Positions 8,325-16,767 of a stretch of 64,000 nucleotides of DNA are shown here, in pieces. The notes under the pieces are model-generated. The model worked only from the letters and a program-made list of their open reading frames with translations. It searched no databases and was not told the DNA's origin. The stretch's first letter is position 1, and every line of letters starts with the position of its first letter. The stretch is from Blastocatellia bacterium (GTDB lineage Bacteria; Acidobacteriota; Blastocatellia; Chloracidobacteriales; JADJPF01): the NCBI GenBank assembly GCA_016713405.1, contig JADJPF010000003.1, forward strand, positions 372,001-436,000, written 5' to 3'. Made by a program: the position numbers and the translations under genes.

Positions 8325-8960
8325 ATGGAAGAAAAGAATTTTAGCCCCCCAACAAGAATAGATACTCCTGCTAATTACTCAGGACAGCCCCTCTATCAAG
8401 ACTATTACGTTAATAACCAGTTGGTTAATGCCCAACCCATCAACCCACAAATAAAACTACAAAATACTTCTTTACCAAAACGATGTGAGATCTGCCATCA
8501 AGCTGATATGTTTGATGCAGTTCAAAATTATTGTGTCAGATGTAGCACATTTAACCAAAACTATTTATTTGCTAAAGAAAGCACTAAATGGGCAGATCAT
8601 TTGATAGCATTGGCAATAGTCCAACTTTTATCCATTTTTATTGCTGCTATTGCAGTTTTTATTGAGATTGAAACTATTTTAGTAAGTGGCCTTGTTGTTA
8701 GTATTTTAGGCGCAATAACTGCTTACTTAAGCTATCGCTGTAAAAATTTATTGGGTATTTTTTGGGGTAGCTCCGCCATACTAATTTCTTTAGTTACTTT
8801 TTTTAGAATATTTATATCTGGTTGGAGTCCAGGAGAGGCCGCTGTGCCTATAGCATGTTTAATTTTAGGTTATGTTGTATCTGCAATTCCTATAGGAATT
8901 AAATTGATTATTGAAATGCGACAAGCTATTGTGTCAAAGAAAAAAGGGGATAATGCATGA
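8325..8960 (+). CDS. Four-cysteine (treble-clef-like) membrane protein
   Basis: The N-terminal 50 residues are Pro/Gln/Asn-rich and probably disordered. A CxxC-x12-CxxC motif follows (C54EICHQADMFDAVQNYC to about residue 74), then four hydrophobic helices from about residue 88 to 205 (IALAIVQLLSIFIAAIAVFI is the first). The motif CE-x-CHQ-x-D-x-FD-x5-C-x-RC is nearly identical to that in the small membrane protein of the ubiquitin-like operon at 44212-44505, which suggests a shared metal-binding or interaction module. The stop overlaps the next start by 4 bases (ATGA), so the two genes are translationally coupled. Function unknown. Confidence 0.6.
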   Translation: MEEKNFSPPTRIDTPANYSGQPLYQDYYVNNQLVNAQPINPQIKLQNTSLPKRCEICHQADMFDAVQNYCVRCSTFNQNYLFAKESTKWADHLIALAIVQLLSIFIAAIAVFIEIETILVSGLVVSILGAITAYLSYRCKNLLGIFWGSSAILISLVTFFRIFISGWSPGEAAVPIACLILGYVVSAIPIGIKLIIEMRQAIVSKKKGDNA

Positions 8961-9538
8961 GTGTATTCTTAAATTTAGATTTAAAGATTTGGCAACCTGG
9001 CGAAGTTGAACGCTGGTTTTCAGCAAGAGATCTGCGAGAAAAATTTCCAGAATTAAGCAGAGATGAACAAATCTTAAAAGCAATAATGATTGATAATTTA
9101 GGTTGTGGATTGGCAATAAATGGAAAAGTCGTCTCTCGATGTACTTTTATGTTTGATGGTGAATCTTCTGGCGATATGCTGCAAATGTATGAACAACATT
9201 TGCCAGATCTGTTTGAGAAAAAGCCAGTTACTATTCATTTCTATGAAGAAATGACTTCCTGGAGGCTTACACCTGAAGCTAATGAAATGATTTGGGAAGT
9301 CTTAGATACTTCTCAAGGCATTTCGCGTTCCGAAGTAGAACAAGAAGGACGTTGTGAACGCCTTCCGTTTATTAAAGGTGCTATAAGCTGGCTAACAGAA
9401 GCTGTTAGCTTACTAAAACGCTATCAAGAATTAGTTAAAAAAGTAGGCGGACAAGACCTTCAACCTCAAATTGATATGGCTAGCCGGCTTTTAGATTTTT
9501 CTAAACAAACTTTGATAGATATGGGCTGGAAGCCCTAG
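8957..9538 (+). CDS. Unknown cytoplasmic protein, coupled to the four-cysteine membrane protein
   Basis: The 193-residue protein overlaps the upstream gene in an ATGA arrangement. It has no signal or membrane helix. Visible features are a mixed N-terminal domain (WFSARDLREKFPELSRDEQI, then TFMFDGESSGDMLQMYEQH) and a helical C-terminal half (GAISWLTEAVSLLKRYQELV, MASRLLDFSKQTLIDMGW). I do not recognise the family. Coupling implies that it works with the membrane protein at 8325. A strong terminator follows. Confidence 0.6.
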   Translation: MSVFLNLDLKIWQPGEVERWFSARDLREKFPELSRDEQILKAIMIDNLGCGLAINGKVVSRCTFMFDGESSGDMLQMYEQHLPDLFEKKPVTIHFYEEMTSWRLTPEANEMIWEVLDTSQGISRSEVEQEGRCERLPFIKGAISWLTEAVSLLKRYQELVKKVGGQDLQPQIDMASRLLDFSKQTLIDMGWKP

Positions 9539-9572
9539 TAAAACTGCTAGAGTTGATTTAAAACAAAATTAA

Positions 9573-9600
9573 AAAACCCAGGCTTACCCTGGGTTTTTTA
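9573..9600 (+). terminator. Rho-independent terminator
   Basis: AAAAACCCAGG pairs with CCTGGGTTTTT around loop CTTAC and is followed by a T-run, 35 bases after the 193-residue protein stop. The A-run on the left arm lets it also serve the minus strand. Confidence 0.85.
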
Positions 9601-9639
9601 TTTAGGGTTATTTTTAATAAGTGTTCAATTACAAACATA

Positions 9640-10113
9640 GGTCGTGTTCCAAAAGAGTTGGAAAATCAGAAAAATCAAAAGAAAGATTCATCGTTGAAGC
9701 TTCATTATTAATACCAATTAAAAGATTCTAGTAACGCAGTGTTTACTTGCTTAATTTCTGAATGTTTTTTTTTAGCTCATTTAATACAGTCGTTGGGCTT
9801 ATTTTTAAGACTCTTGCTGTATCTCTTATTCCACTACCATTTATTACCATTTCTATTACTTGTTTTTTTGTTGTTTCCAAAATTCCTAGATTACTATAAT
9901 CTAATATAAATGTTACTTTTTTACATTCTTCATTTGTACAGCAATATCTTTGTTTGCCTTGCTTATTTACTCCATATTTGATTACTTGAGTTTCATTACA
10001 GCTTGGACATTTCACTTGTATTGTTGCCATTTTCTTTTTCCTGGTTTTTGTTTTTTCTTTTTTGTATTTTATCACTCCTTTTTTTTTATAAACAACTTCT
10101 TTGGAACACGACC
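9640..10113 (-). mobile_element. Internally deleted IS1-family element
   Basis: Inverted repeats of 21 bp bound the element: GGTCGTGTTCCAAAAGAGTT(G) at 9640-9660 and its complement, with two mismatches, at 10093-10113. Inside, on the minus strand, is a complete InsA-like gene. It is followed by a slippery A9C tract (9764-9773) where IS1 elements make their -1 frameshift. In the -1 frame the InsB reading begins (KHSEIKQVNTALLESFN) but stops at once, so most of InsB is missing. At 474 bp it is too short to be autonomous. No 8-9 bp target duplication is visible at the flanks (CAAACATA left, GAAAAGCT right), so the insertion is old or rearranged. Confidence 0.85.
9743..10030 (-). CDS. insA: IS1-type InsA regulator
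   Basis: Starting at the ATG at 10030 (MATIQVKCPSC), the 95-residue protein matches IS1 InsA. It has an N-terminal zinc finger with C-x2-C (CPSC) and a second Cys pair (YCCTNEEC), and a C-terminal helix-turn-helix (GSGIRDTARVLKISPTTVLNELKK). InsA binds the inverted repeats and represses transposition when made without InsB. A GTG/TTG-type extension upstream to 10075 is Lys-rich and unlikely. Because InsB is deleted, this copy could only act as a repressor of related elements elsewhere in the genome. Confidence 0.85.
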   Translation of the reverse strand: MATIQVKCPSCNETQVIKYGVNKQGKQRYCCTNEECKKVTFILDYSNLGILETTKKQVIEMVINGSGIRDTARVLKISPTTVLNELKKNIQKLSK

Positions 10114-10210
10114 GAAAAGCTTTTCCTTTTTATCTCCATTGTTTTCTTTTCTTTGCCATTTACACAATTTACTTTACACCCTTACTTGTTTGCACATCAA
10201 GTAAACTAAC

Positions 10211-12166
10211 TTAATCTTGAGATAAAAAGAAAACCATAGGGTTTTCATCTTCTGTAGGTTGATTTGTGTTTTCTATGGGAGTATTCTCTATATCTATATT
10301 TTCTGTCTGTATATATTCTATTTGTTCTATTTGTTCTATTTGTTCTATTTGCTCTATTTGCTCTATTTGTTCTATTTGTTCTATTTGTTCTATATCTGAA
10401 GAATTTTCTAAGGCTGCTTCTTCAAAATGTTTTAGAAACTCCATTATTGTTTTTGGCCTTTGATTACGATTTTTTGCTATTGCCCAAAGTACAACAGACT
10501 CAATAGAATTACTAATATTGGGATTAAATTCACGTAGTTCTATTGCTTTGCCTTGGACATGAGCAAGTATTAATTCTGCAAGTGTATTACCTCTAAAAGG
10601 CATTTCTCCGGTTAGCAATTGATAAACTATAATGCCTAGGGAATAAATGTCTACTCCATCATCAAGTTCAGCATCTAGACATTGTTCTGGCGAAGTGTAA
10701 CCTACCGTACCGACAATCATTCCTGTTTTAGTAATATCTTTCATTAAGGAATTTTCTTTACTGCCATTTACCATTTTTGCGATTCCTAGGTCAAGCAATA
10801 TAGCTTTTTCTGTATTGTCTACTTTTTCAATCATAATGTTGCCAGGTTTGAGATCTCTATGAATTATATTTTTTAAGTGCATTGTGTACAAAGCTGGGCA
10901 GATTTGTTGAAGCAAGTTTAACACTCTAGGAACAGACCAAAGTTTTTCTTTAAGTAATATTTTTTCAAGAGACTGACCATCTATATATTCCATTACAAAA
11001 AAAGGTTTATTCATACTAAAGCCAGAGTCAAGAATAGAAACAATATTTGGATGGTGGATTTGAGATAAAATTTTGATTTCGCGCTCAAAGTATTTTTGGT
11101 TAGTTGTGGGATCTTCTGCTGTTTGATCATCTATCAAGAATTTTAGAGCTACTTTTTTTCCATTTGTAAGATCAACTGCTTGATAAACAATACCAAGTCC
11201 TCCTTTACCTAGCTCTTGCTCAATTTTATAGCGATCATTAACTATTTCAGAATAGTTAGTCTCCAATGGCTCTAATTCTTCACCAGAAATTTCTTCTACA
11301 AGGATTTCCTCTAAAGGGATTTCTCCACTAAAATGTTCTTCTAAGGCAATTTCTTCTAAGGGAATTTTTCTAGTAGGTTCATGATGAGTTTTCGGTTTTT
11401 TCTCTACTATTTCACTACTAGCATTATTACTAGCATTATTACTAGTATTATTACTAGCATGTAGTTGGGTTAACTCATTGTAGAACTGTTTCCAACTTTC
11501 CCCAACAATTTCTAAATTTAAGCGACGAATATAATCACTACCAACAACAGTTCGTCGAACTATAGCAACGCAAAATTCTGCTTCTTTACTAGGAGCAATA
11601 TTAATTACTGTACCTATTTCTACTTCAAATAATGTTAAAACTGCTGCTCCATTAAGACTTATATCTTCTGTAATAGTTTGTTCCAGAAAATGTTGATCAC
11701 TACTTTCTTCTGTTATTTTTAATGTAACTTCAATAGCAATAGGCAAACGCGCTTCTTTACGGGGATATCTACCAACAGGTAAAAATGTAAATTGCTCAGA
11801 ACTAATGCCTGTCATAGATTCTACTTCTGTAAGAACACGTTTTAAGTTTAAGGGTTTGGCTATTACAGCATGAAATCCCATATTAATGGCATAAGTACGA
11901 TTAGCTTCGCTATCAACGTCAATAAGTGCAATTATTGCTTTGTATTGATAAGTTAAGGCACGAAAAAAATCTTCTAGTTGTAAAATTACCGGGTGAATAC
12001 AAAAACAGGTGTTAACCATAATAATTTCAGGCTCGTATCCCATTTGCAGAACTTTAAGACCTACTTCAACATCAACTGCACCTCGAAAATTATAGCTATA
12101 CTGTTCTAAATTGTCAGAAAGTAGCTTTAACAAATTTATAGAAGGGTCAAGGGCAAGTATTTTCAT
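10211..12166 (-). CDS. Ser/Thr protein kinase with receiver-like and PilZ domains
   Basis: I chose the ATG at 12166 (MKILALDPS), preceded by AAAGG, over the TTG 11 codons upstream. Residues 1-120 are a receiver-like fold in which the phospho-acceptor Asp is replaced (IIMVNTCFCIHP). About 130-230 is a PilZ domain (RYPRKEARLP, TEDISLNGAAV), which usually binds cyclic di-GMP. From about 310 is a Hanks-type kinase with Gly loop LGKGGLGIVY, catalytic HRDLKPGN near 437, DLG in place of DFG, and an activation segment ending SPEQ. The tail carries about seven IEQ repeats and ends in VFFLSQD. It has no membrane helix and is probably cytoplasmic. A c-di-GMP-controlled kinase is an inference. Confidence 0.85.
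   Translation of the reverse strand: MKILALDPSINLLKLLSDNLEQYSYNFRGAVDVEVGLKVLQMGYEPEIIMVNTCFCIHPVILQLEDFFRALTYQYKAIIALIDVDSEANRTYAINMGFHAVIAKPLNLKRVLTEVESMTGISSEQFTFLPVGRYPRKEARLPIAIEVTLKITEESSDQHFLEQTITEDISLNGAAVLTLFEVEIGTVINIAPSKEAEFCVAIVRRTVVGSDYIRRLNLEIVGESWKQFYNELTQLHASNNTSNNASNNASSEIVEKKPKTHHEPTRKIPLEEIALEEHFSGEIPLEEILVEEISGEELEPLETNYSEIVNDRYKIEQELGKGGLGIVYQAVDLTNGKKVALKFLIDDQTAEDPTTNQKYFEREIKILSQIHHPNIVSILDSGFSMNKPFFVMEYIDGQSLEKILLKEKLWSVPRVLNLLQQICPALYTMHLKNIIHRDLKPGNIMIEKVDNTEKAILLDLGIAKMVNGSKENSLMKDITKTGMIVGTVGYTSPEQCLDAELDDGVDIYSLGIIVYQLLTGEMPFRGNTLAELILAHVQGKAIELREFNPNISNSIESVVLWAIAKNRNQRPKTIMEFLKHFEEAALENSSDIEQIEQIEQIEQIEQIEQIEQIEQIEYIQTENIDIENTPIENTNQPTEDENPMVFFLSQD
10316..10393. 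repeat. 9-bp tandem repeat inside the kinase gene
   Basis: The unit TTCTATTTG is repeated about eight times with two T-to-C changes. On the coding (minus) strand it encodes the tripeptide Ile-Glu-Gln. Copy-number changes would stay in frame, so the tail length of the kinase could vary between strains. Confidence 0.9.
11418..11460. repeat. 15/12-bp imperfect tandem repeat in the kinase linker
   Basis: ATTATTACTAGC is repeated about three times and encodes the Ser-Asn-Asn-Ala units of the linker between the PilZ and kinase domains. The reading frame is preserved. Confidence 0.7.
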
Positions 12167-12571
12167 TTTTAAACCTTTGATATTAAGTAAGTTAAACAAC
12201 CTTAGCTGTTTTGTATTCTAAAAATAACCCACCAAAATCATGCTTTTAGTTCTTTAAAGGTTAGTTTTGTATGGTAGGGGCTTGTTTAGAGAAAAACAAG
12301 CCCGAAGATTCCTTATTTTATAGCTTTTCTACTATTTGAATAACTAAGAAAAATCTACAAATAATGCTCTACAAGTTGTTGATTTATAGATATTCCGTTT
12401 GTAAGTTTACTTAATTAGTTAATAACTTTTTGTTTATAGATTATAAATTCTTCCTTAAAATCTAGATTTTCTAGTATAAGTGCTAGGGTATTTAAGGAAA
12501 AAATAAATAATTCTGGCATAAAAACAATGTATTCATATATTTGAGTTAGCTTAGTAACTTATGTTGCTAGT
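12167..12571. other. Intergenic region, promoter side of the kinase gene
   Basis: No gene is supported in these 405 bases. The only structure is a 10-bp perfect hairpin, GGGCTTGTTT/AAACAAGCCC at 12278-12303 with loop AGAGAA. It lies on the downstream side of the HD/kinase gene and could end that transcript, although no clear T-run follows. The rest is AT-rich, with no readable promoter consensus that I would defend. Confidence 0.5.
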
Positions 12572-13876
12572 CTATTTTTCCCAAATAGGGTTTGTAGTTT
12601 CACAAATAATCTTTAATTGTTGGGCTTCGGTGGGGCGTGGAACTTCTAGTTCATTAAAATAACGAGCAATAACTAAATCTGGAACTTGTCTATCACGTTG
12701 TTTATTTCTAGCTAATGATATTTCTAGCGGTAAATCAAAGTAAACAATAGTTGTATGGGCAAATTGTTGGAAGGCTATTTGAAGTGGGGTGTTGCGGTAG
12801 CTAAATTTTGTGTTGGTTGCATCAAATATTACTTTTTCACCATTGAATAGGGCTTTTTCAATATCTAAATGACACTCCTGAAAGACTTTGCTGTTATCAC
12901 CTTGCCAATTAACATCATTAAACAATTCTTCTCGCTTTTTGTCAGAGGAAATAACCTTAATATTAGGTAAATTTTTGTTTATCCAAGTGCTTTTTCCTGA
13001 ACCAGGTATTCCAAGCATCAGATAAAGATGAGCCGACTTTGGCCTAAGTATATCAGGATGTTCATTAATATAAGAAAGTGCTTGATCTCGGCTTTGTATC
13101 CTGCCTTGCAAACTTAAATTAAGCAACAAATATTGAACTCGTTTTTGTTCTTGAGGGTCGCTTACATTTAGTTTGTGAAGATCTTCAGATGGAAAAACTC
13201 GGTCTGATAAAACTTCTAAACCTTTATAATTCCACAAATTATAATGTTCAGCACGAGCGCGAAAATTTTCTATTTTTTCTAAAGTTTGAGGGATGTTGCT
13301 GCCATGACGACCTAGCCAATCAGCGCGAGTAAGATGATAAAGTGAAGGGATGTTTAACTCTGCTGCTAGGCGAAAGAACTGCTTATATTCAATATTTATC
13401 TCATTTATTGTGAAGTTAGGGCTAAGTCGGCTTGTCATGCGATAGGCAAGCATATGCCGTAAAATTAGCCTTAAAACATGTTCTTGAATATCAAACGGTA
13501 CACCTAACAAATAAAGTATTTTTCTTGCTAAAGGTATTGCAGCGGCAGAATGTCCGGGCGAGACAACACGATTATATTCAGTTGTATAAGTAGTTGCAGG
13601 CTTGCCAACATCATGAAGTAATGCTGCTAGGTAGATTGCAACTTTATTTTTATAAGATAAATTTGGATTTTGCTTAATTTCTTCTAAAGTAGCATCCATC
13701 ACCATTTTAGTATGTGTTAAAACATCTCCTTCAGAGTGCCAAATAGCATCTTGTGGACAATCGGCCATTTGTTGGAGTTCAATAAATTCTGATGCTAAGG
13801 CTTGACGGAAGTAGTTAAGGTCTAGAGGTTCGAGTAAAGCAAGTTTGCTGATAAAATTACTTAATTCATTACTCAT
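12572..13876 (-). CDS. HD-domain phosphohydrolase fused to a P-loop polynucleotide-kinase-like domain
   Basis: The N-terminal half (about residues 35-240) has an HD pattern: H in WHSEGDVLTHTKMV, and ALLHDVGKP near 90. It resembles the HD region of tRNA nucleotidyltransferases. The C-terminal half starts with a Walker A (GIPGSGKST near 290) and has FDATNTKFSYR and a lid-like NKQRDRQVPDLV, as in the AAA_33/T4 Pnkp-type kinases. The combination suggests nucleic-acid end processing (phosphatase and kinase activities), possibly RNA repair; this is an inference. It is the third gene of the arginase-EamA operon, with a 10-base gap upstream. Confidence 0.75.
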   Translation of the reverse strand: MSNELSNFISKLALLEPLDLNYFRQALASEFIELQQMADCPQDAIWHSEGDVLTHTKMVMDATLEEIKQNPNLSYKNKVAIYLAALLHDVGKPATTYTTEYNRVVSPGHSAAAIPLARKILYLLGVPFDIQEHVLRLILRHMLAYRMTSRLSPNFTINEINIEYKQFFRLAAELNIPSLYHLTRADWLGRHGSNIPQTLEKIENFRARAEHYNLWNYKGLEVLSDRVFPSEDLHKLNVSDPQEQKRVQYLLLNLSLQGRIQSRDQALSYINEHPDILRPKSAHLYLMLGIPGSGKSTWINKNLPNIKVISSDKKREELFNDVNWQGDNSKVFQECHLDIEKALFNGEKVIFDATNTKFSYRNTPLQIAFQQFAHTTIVYFDLPLEISLARNKQRDRQVPDLVIARYFNELEVPRPTEAQQLKIICETTNPIWEK

Positions 13877-13886
13877 AAGCTAATCT

Positions 13887-14831
13887 TTAGCCAAGTCTAC
13901 GCGCTCTTACAGATAGGACTGAGCCAATAAAAATTAAAATCGCACTAATAACCATTCTTAAAGTTAAATGATCGCCTCGAAAAATAATTGATAAAGTTGC
14001 TGCTATAGGTGGTTGAATGTAAATAAAAAATGCTACTAGGGATGATTCAACTCTTTTTAATGCCCAGTAATTAAAAAAATAAGCAAGAACTGTAGGGAAA
14101 ATTACAATAAATACAGCCCAAGCCCAAGTATAGTTAGATACTGTTGATGGGTCGAACTTTACTAAAGAACTTGCTCCATAGCCTGTAATTATGGTTGAAC
14201 CAAAGGCTAGCAAAATAGCTGTTATTACAAAAGGATCATAGCGCATTACTATTTCTTTGCTAATTACTAGAAAGAAAGAAAAAGATAGAGCATTAATTAA
14301 AGTTAGTAAATCGCCTATGACATAGCTGCTACTAAATTGTAACTTGTCTATTTCCAACAAATAGAGTACGCCAGTCAAGGAAATAATAATACTTAAGGCT
14401 TTTGAAGAGGAAAAAGTTTCTTTCTTAAATAAAATAGCAAATAAAAGTGTAGTAATTGGAATTATTGTATTAATAATTGCTGAGTGAGTAGGTACACTAC
14501 GCGATAGACCTTCGGTAAAGAAAATCTGGTTAATTGCTACACCAAAAATTGCATAAATAAAAATCCAGCCAAAGTCACGAGCGTTTCGAGGAAAACTTTT
14601 TTTAACTCTAGGCAGGACTAAAAGCAGCATTAAAATTGCTCCAAGTGTCACTCGTAGAGATGCCCAGGTAGGAGCAGGGATTTCTTTTAGGACTTCTTTA
14701 GCTGCAAAATAATGGATGCCAAAAAATATTTGGACAGAGATTAATGCTAAATAAACCTTAGTTTTAGGGTCGGTAGTGTCATTAGCAGTAACAAGTTGCG
14801 AAGTAGTTGCAGGAGCGAGTGATTTTTCCAT
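13887..14831 (-). CDS. EamA/DMT-family transporter
   Basis: The 314-residue protein has ten hydrophobic helices in two EamA repeats. Typical segments are FGIHYFAAKEVLKEIPAPTW with RVTLGAILMLLL in the first, and VFIVIFPTVLAYFFNYWALK with FIYIQPPIAATLSI in the second. The family exports or imports small metabolites such as amino acids. The ATG lies 4 bases after the arginase stop, so the two are co-translated, and the substrate may be related to arginine, ornithine or urea metabolism (inference from position). Confidence 0.85.
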   Translation of the reverse strand: MEKSLAPATTSQLVTANDTTDPKTKVYLALISVQIFFGIHYFAAKEVLKEIPAPTWASLRVTLGAILMLLLVLPRVKKSFPRNARDFGWIFIYAIFGVAINQIFFTEGLSRSVPTHSAIINTIIPITTLLFAILFKKETFSSSKALSIIISLTGVLYLLEIDKLQFSSSYVIGDLLTLINALSFSFFLVISKEIVMRYDPFVITAILLAFGSTIITGYGASSLVKFDPSTVSNYTWAWAVFIVIFPTVLAYFFNYWALKRVESSLVAFFIYIQPPIAATLSIIFRGDHLTLRMVISAILIFIGSVLSVRARRLG

Positions 14832-14835
14832 TTAG

Positions 14836-15747
14836 TTACATTATCTTTTTTCCTAGAGCAGATAAAATAAGGTCTGCACCTAGTTTGCCAGTACGATTTT
14901 CTATATCTAGTACAGCATTAATTTCAGTTAGTTCAATTGAAAGAGCTTTGCCACTATCAAAAATTTTTTCCATTGCTAAATGGCTTTCTCTATATGTACC
15001 GCCGCCTGAAACAGGAGTTCCAACGCCTGGCGCGTATGTAGGATCAACAAAATCAATATCAAAGGTTGCATGAAAACCTACCGTATAACGGGAAGCAATA
15101 TCTATAGCTTCGTCCATTACTCGGCTCATTCCTAGTTCGTCTAAGTCTCTCATGGTAAAGACTTTTAGGCCAATGCTTCGGGCCAAGTCTCGCTCTCCTG
15201 GGTCAACATCTCTAACGCCAATGACTACGCAATCTTCAGGACGTACTTTAGGGGCAAATCCACCAATATGAGTTAGTTCTTTTGGGCCATAACCTAGTAA
15301 AATTGCTAAAGGCATCCCATGAACATTGCCTGACAATGAAGTTTCAGGAGTATTACTATCTAAATGGGCATCAATCCAAATAATTCCAATACGTTGCTCT
15401 TTTGCTTTGTAGTAGCTAGCTACGCCTGAAACGCTACCAATAGCAATTGAATGATCTCCGCCTAAGACAACAGGGAGGCTATCACTTTCTAAGATTTCTG
15501 ATACTTGAGTAGCTAAAACTTCATTAGCTTCAGCAATTTCATCTAAATACTTAGCATTAATGGCATTTTTAGTCACCATTTCAGCTAATTTTACAGGAAT
15601 ATTTCCTAAGTCTTCAACTTGATAACCTAGGGCTTTGATTTTTTGGCTAAGACCTGCAATACGCACTACGGACGGGCCCATATCAACACCGCGACGGTCG
15701 GCCCCAAGATCCATTGGCGAACCAATTATCTTAACTTGATTTTTCAT
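14836..15747 (-). CDS. rocF: Arginase
   Basis: From the ATG at 15747 (MKNQVKIIGSPMDLGADRRG, preceded by ACAGG) the protein has 303 residues, the normal bacterial arginase length. A longer frame to 15828 lacks a ribosome site. The two-manganese site is complete: GGDHSIAIGS near 95, WIDAHLDSNTPETSLSGNVHG, and FDIDFVDPTYAPGVGTPVSGG. The closing segment ELTEINAVLDIENRTGKLGADL is also standard. The enzyme splits arginine into ornithine and urea in the cytoplasm. It heads the operon with the EamA transporter and the HD/kinase gene. Confidence 0.95.
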   Translation of the reverse strand: MKNQVKIIGSPMDLGADRRGVDMGPSVVRIAGLSQKIKALGYQVEDLGNIPVKLAEMVTKNAINAKYLDEIAEANEVLATQVSEILESDSLPVVLGGDHSIAIGSVSGVASYYKAKEQRIGIIWIDAHLDSNTPETSLSGNVHGMPLAILLGYGPKELTHIGGFAPKVRPEDCVVIGVRDVDPGERDLARSIGLKVFTMRDLDELGMSRVMDEAIDIASRYTVGFHATFDIDFVDPTYAPGVGTPVSGGGTYRESHLAMEKIFDSGKALSIELTEINAVLDIENRTGKLGADLILSALGKKIM

Positions 15748-15926
15748 AATAACCTGTTTTTTAAGTGGATAGAGTTGAGATAGCAAATTATAACAACAAT
15801 AAGTTGTTTTTATAACGCGCTTTGCCAAAGATTTTGCCTAACTGCTTGACAAGCAAGCAGTATAAAGGATATTTTGTAATCTTCACCAAAAATTTAAGTG
15901 AGATTTTTAAATTAGGAGTTACACCT

Positions 15927-16709
15927 GTGGATTCAGAAAAATCCCAAAAACATAAGACTGCCAGACCTGTTTATGATGATCCTTTATGGAATCTTTATGA
16001 TAGTGTTTACTTAAAGGTAGAACCTAAAAGAAAACAAATTCTTTATGGAGTTGGTTTATTTATAGGGTTAATTTTAGCAGGGTCATTGGCTTATGGCCTT
16101 ATTTCTTCACGAGTTGCAGTATCTCAAGAAGCTTTTGCAAATGCTTTAGAAATTTATAAAGCTGATGTTATAAAACCAGGCTCAGAAGAAGATAAAAATA
16201 AAAATCCAGCAAAAAAATTCTATACAGATGAGCAACAAAAATATAAAGATGCTGCTCAAGAATTTGACAAAGTTGCTAATAGTTATTCCTCTTACCGCGA
16301 AGTAGCTAATTATTATGCTGCAATGAGCCGCACCCATTTTGACCAAGCTAAAGCACAAACTGATTTAGAAGCATTAAGTAAAAACAATACAGAAGTAGCT
16401 CTATGGGCAAAAATTGGTTTAGCTGAACACTATGCTGCTACAGGTCAAACAGATAAAGCAATTGCTACTTATCAAACGCTTAAAGAAGGTAATAATGTAT
16501 TGCCTAAGTCAATGATATTTTATAACTTAGGTCGTCTTTATGAGCGTCAAAATAATACGGCTGAAGCTATAAATGCTTATACGGAAGCAGCTAAAGCTAA
16601 TCGTTCTTCTGCTGAAGGTCGCAAATCTTATGAAAGACTAAGTTTTCTTGACTCAGCAGCAGCAGACAAACTACCTCCTGAAGATACAAAGAAAGACGAT
16701 GATATTTAG
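15927..16709 (+). CDS. TPR-like inner-membrane protein, YfgM/ancillary-translocon-like
   Basis: I place the start at GTG 15927 (VDSEKSQKHK), 6-7 bases after TAGGAG; an upstream in-frame ATG at 15822 lacks such a site. The 260-residue protein has a short basic cytoplasmic N-terminus, one membrane helix (ILYGVGLFIGLILAGSLAYGL, about 55-75 in this numbering) and a periplasmic region with TPR-like helix pairs (VALWAKIGLAEHYAATGQTDKAI, MIFYNLGRLYERQNNTAEAINAY). The layout matches the YfgM-type TPR_21 family that works near the SecYEG exit. The gene is divergent from arginase. Confidence 0.7.
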   Translation: MDSEKSQKHKTARPVYDDPLWNLYDSVYLKVEPKRKQILYGVGLFIGLILAGSLAYGLISSRVAVSQEAFANALEIYKADVIKPGSEEDKNKNPAKKFYTDEQQKYKDAAQEFDKVANSYSSYREVANYYAAMSRTHFDQAKAQTDLEALSKNNTEVALWAKIGLAEHYAATGQTDKAIATYQTLKEGNNVLPKSMIFYNLGRLYERQNNTAEAINAYTEAAKANRSSAEGRKSYERLSFLDSAAADKLPPEDTKKDDDI

Positions 16710-16767
16710 CTAAGACTTTTGTAATTAATTTGTTAGCTTAATTAATCTCTAAAGTAACTTTTACTGT

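Noticed and set aside
9640..10113. Target-site duplication at the IS1-type element
   Set aside because: Flanking bases CAAACATA and GAAAAGCT do not match, so no duplication was claimed.
10316..10393. CRISPR-like repeat
   Set aside because: Units are 9 bp without spacers and keep the reading frame of the kinase tail; no cas genes are seen.
10266..10463. Ile/Cys/Ser repeat peptide on the plus strand
   Set aside because: It is the antisense reading of the 9-bp repeat in the kinase gene; the repeat pattern explains it.
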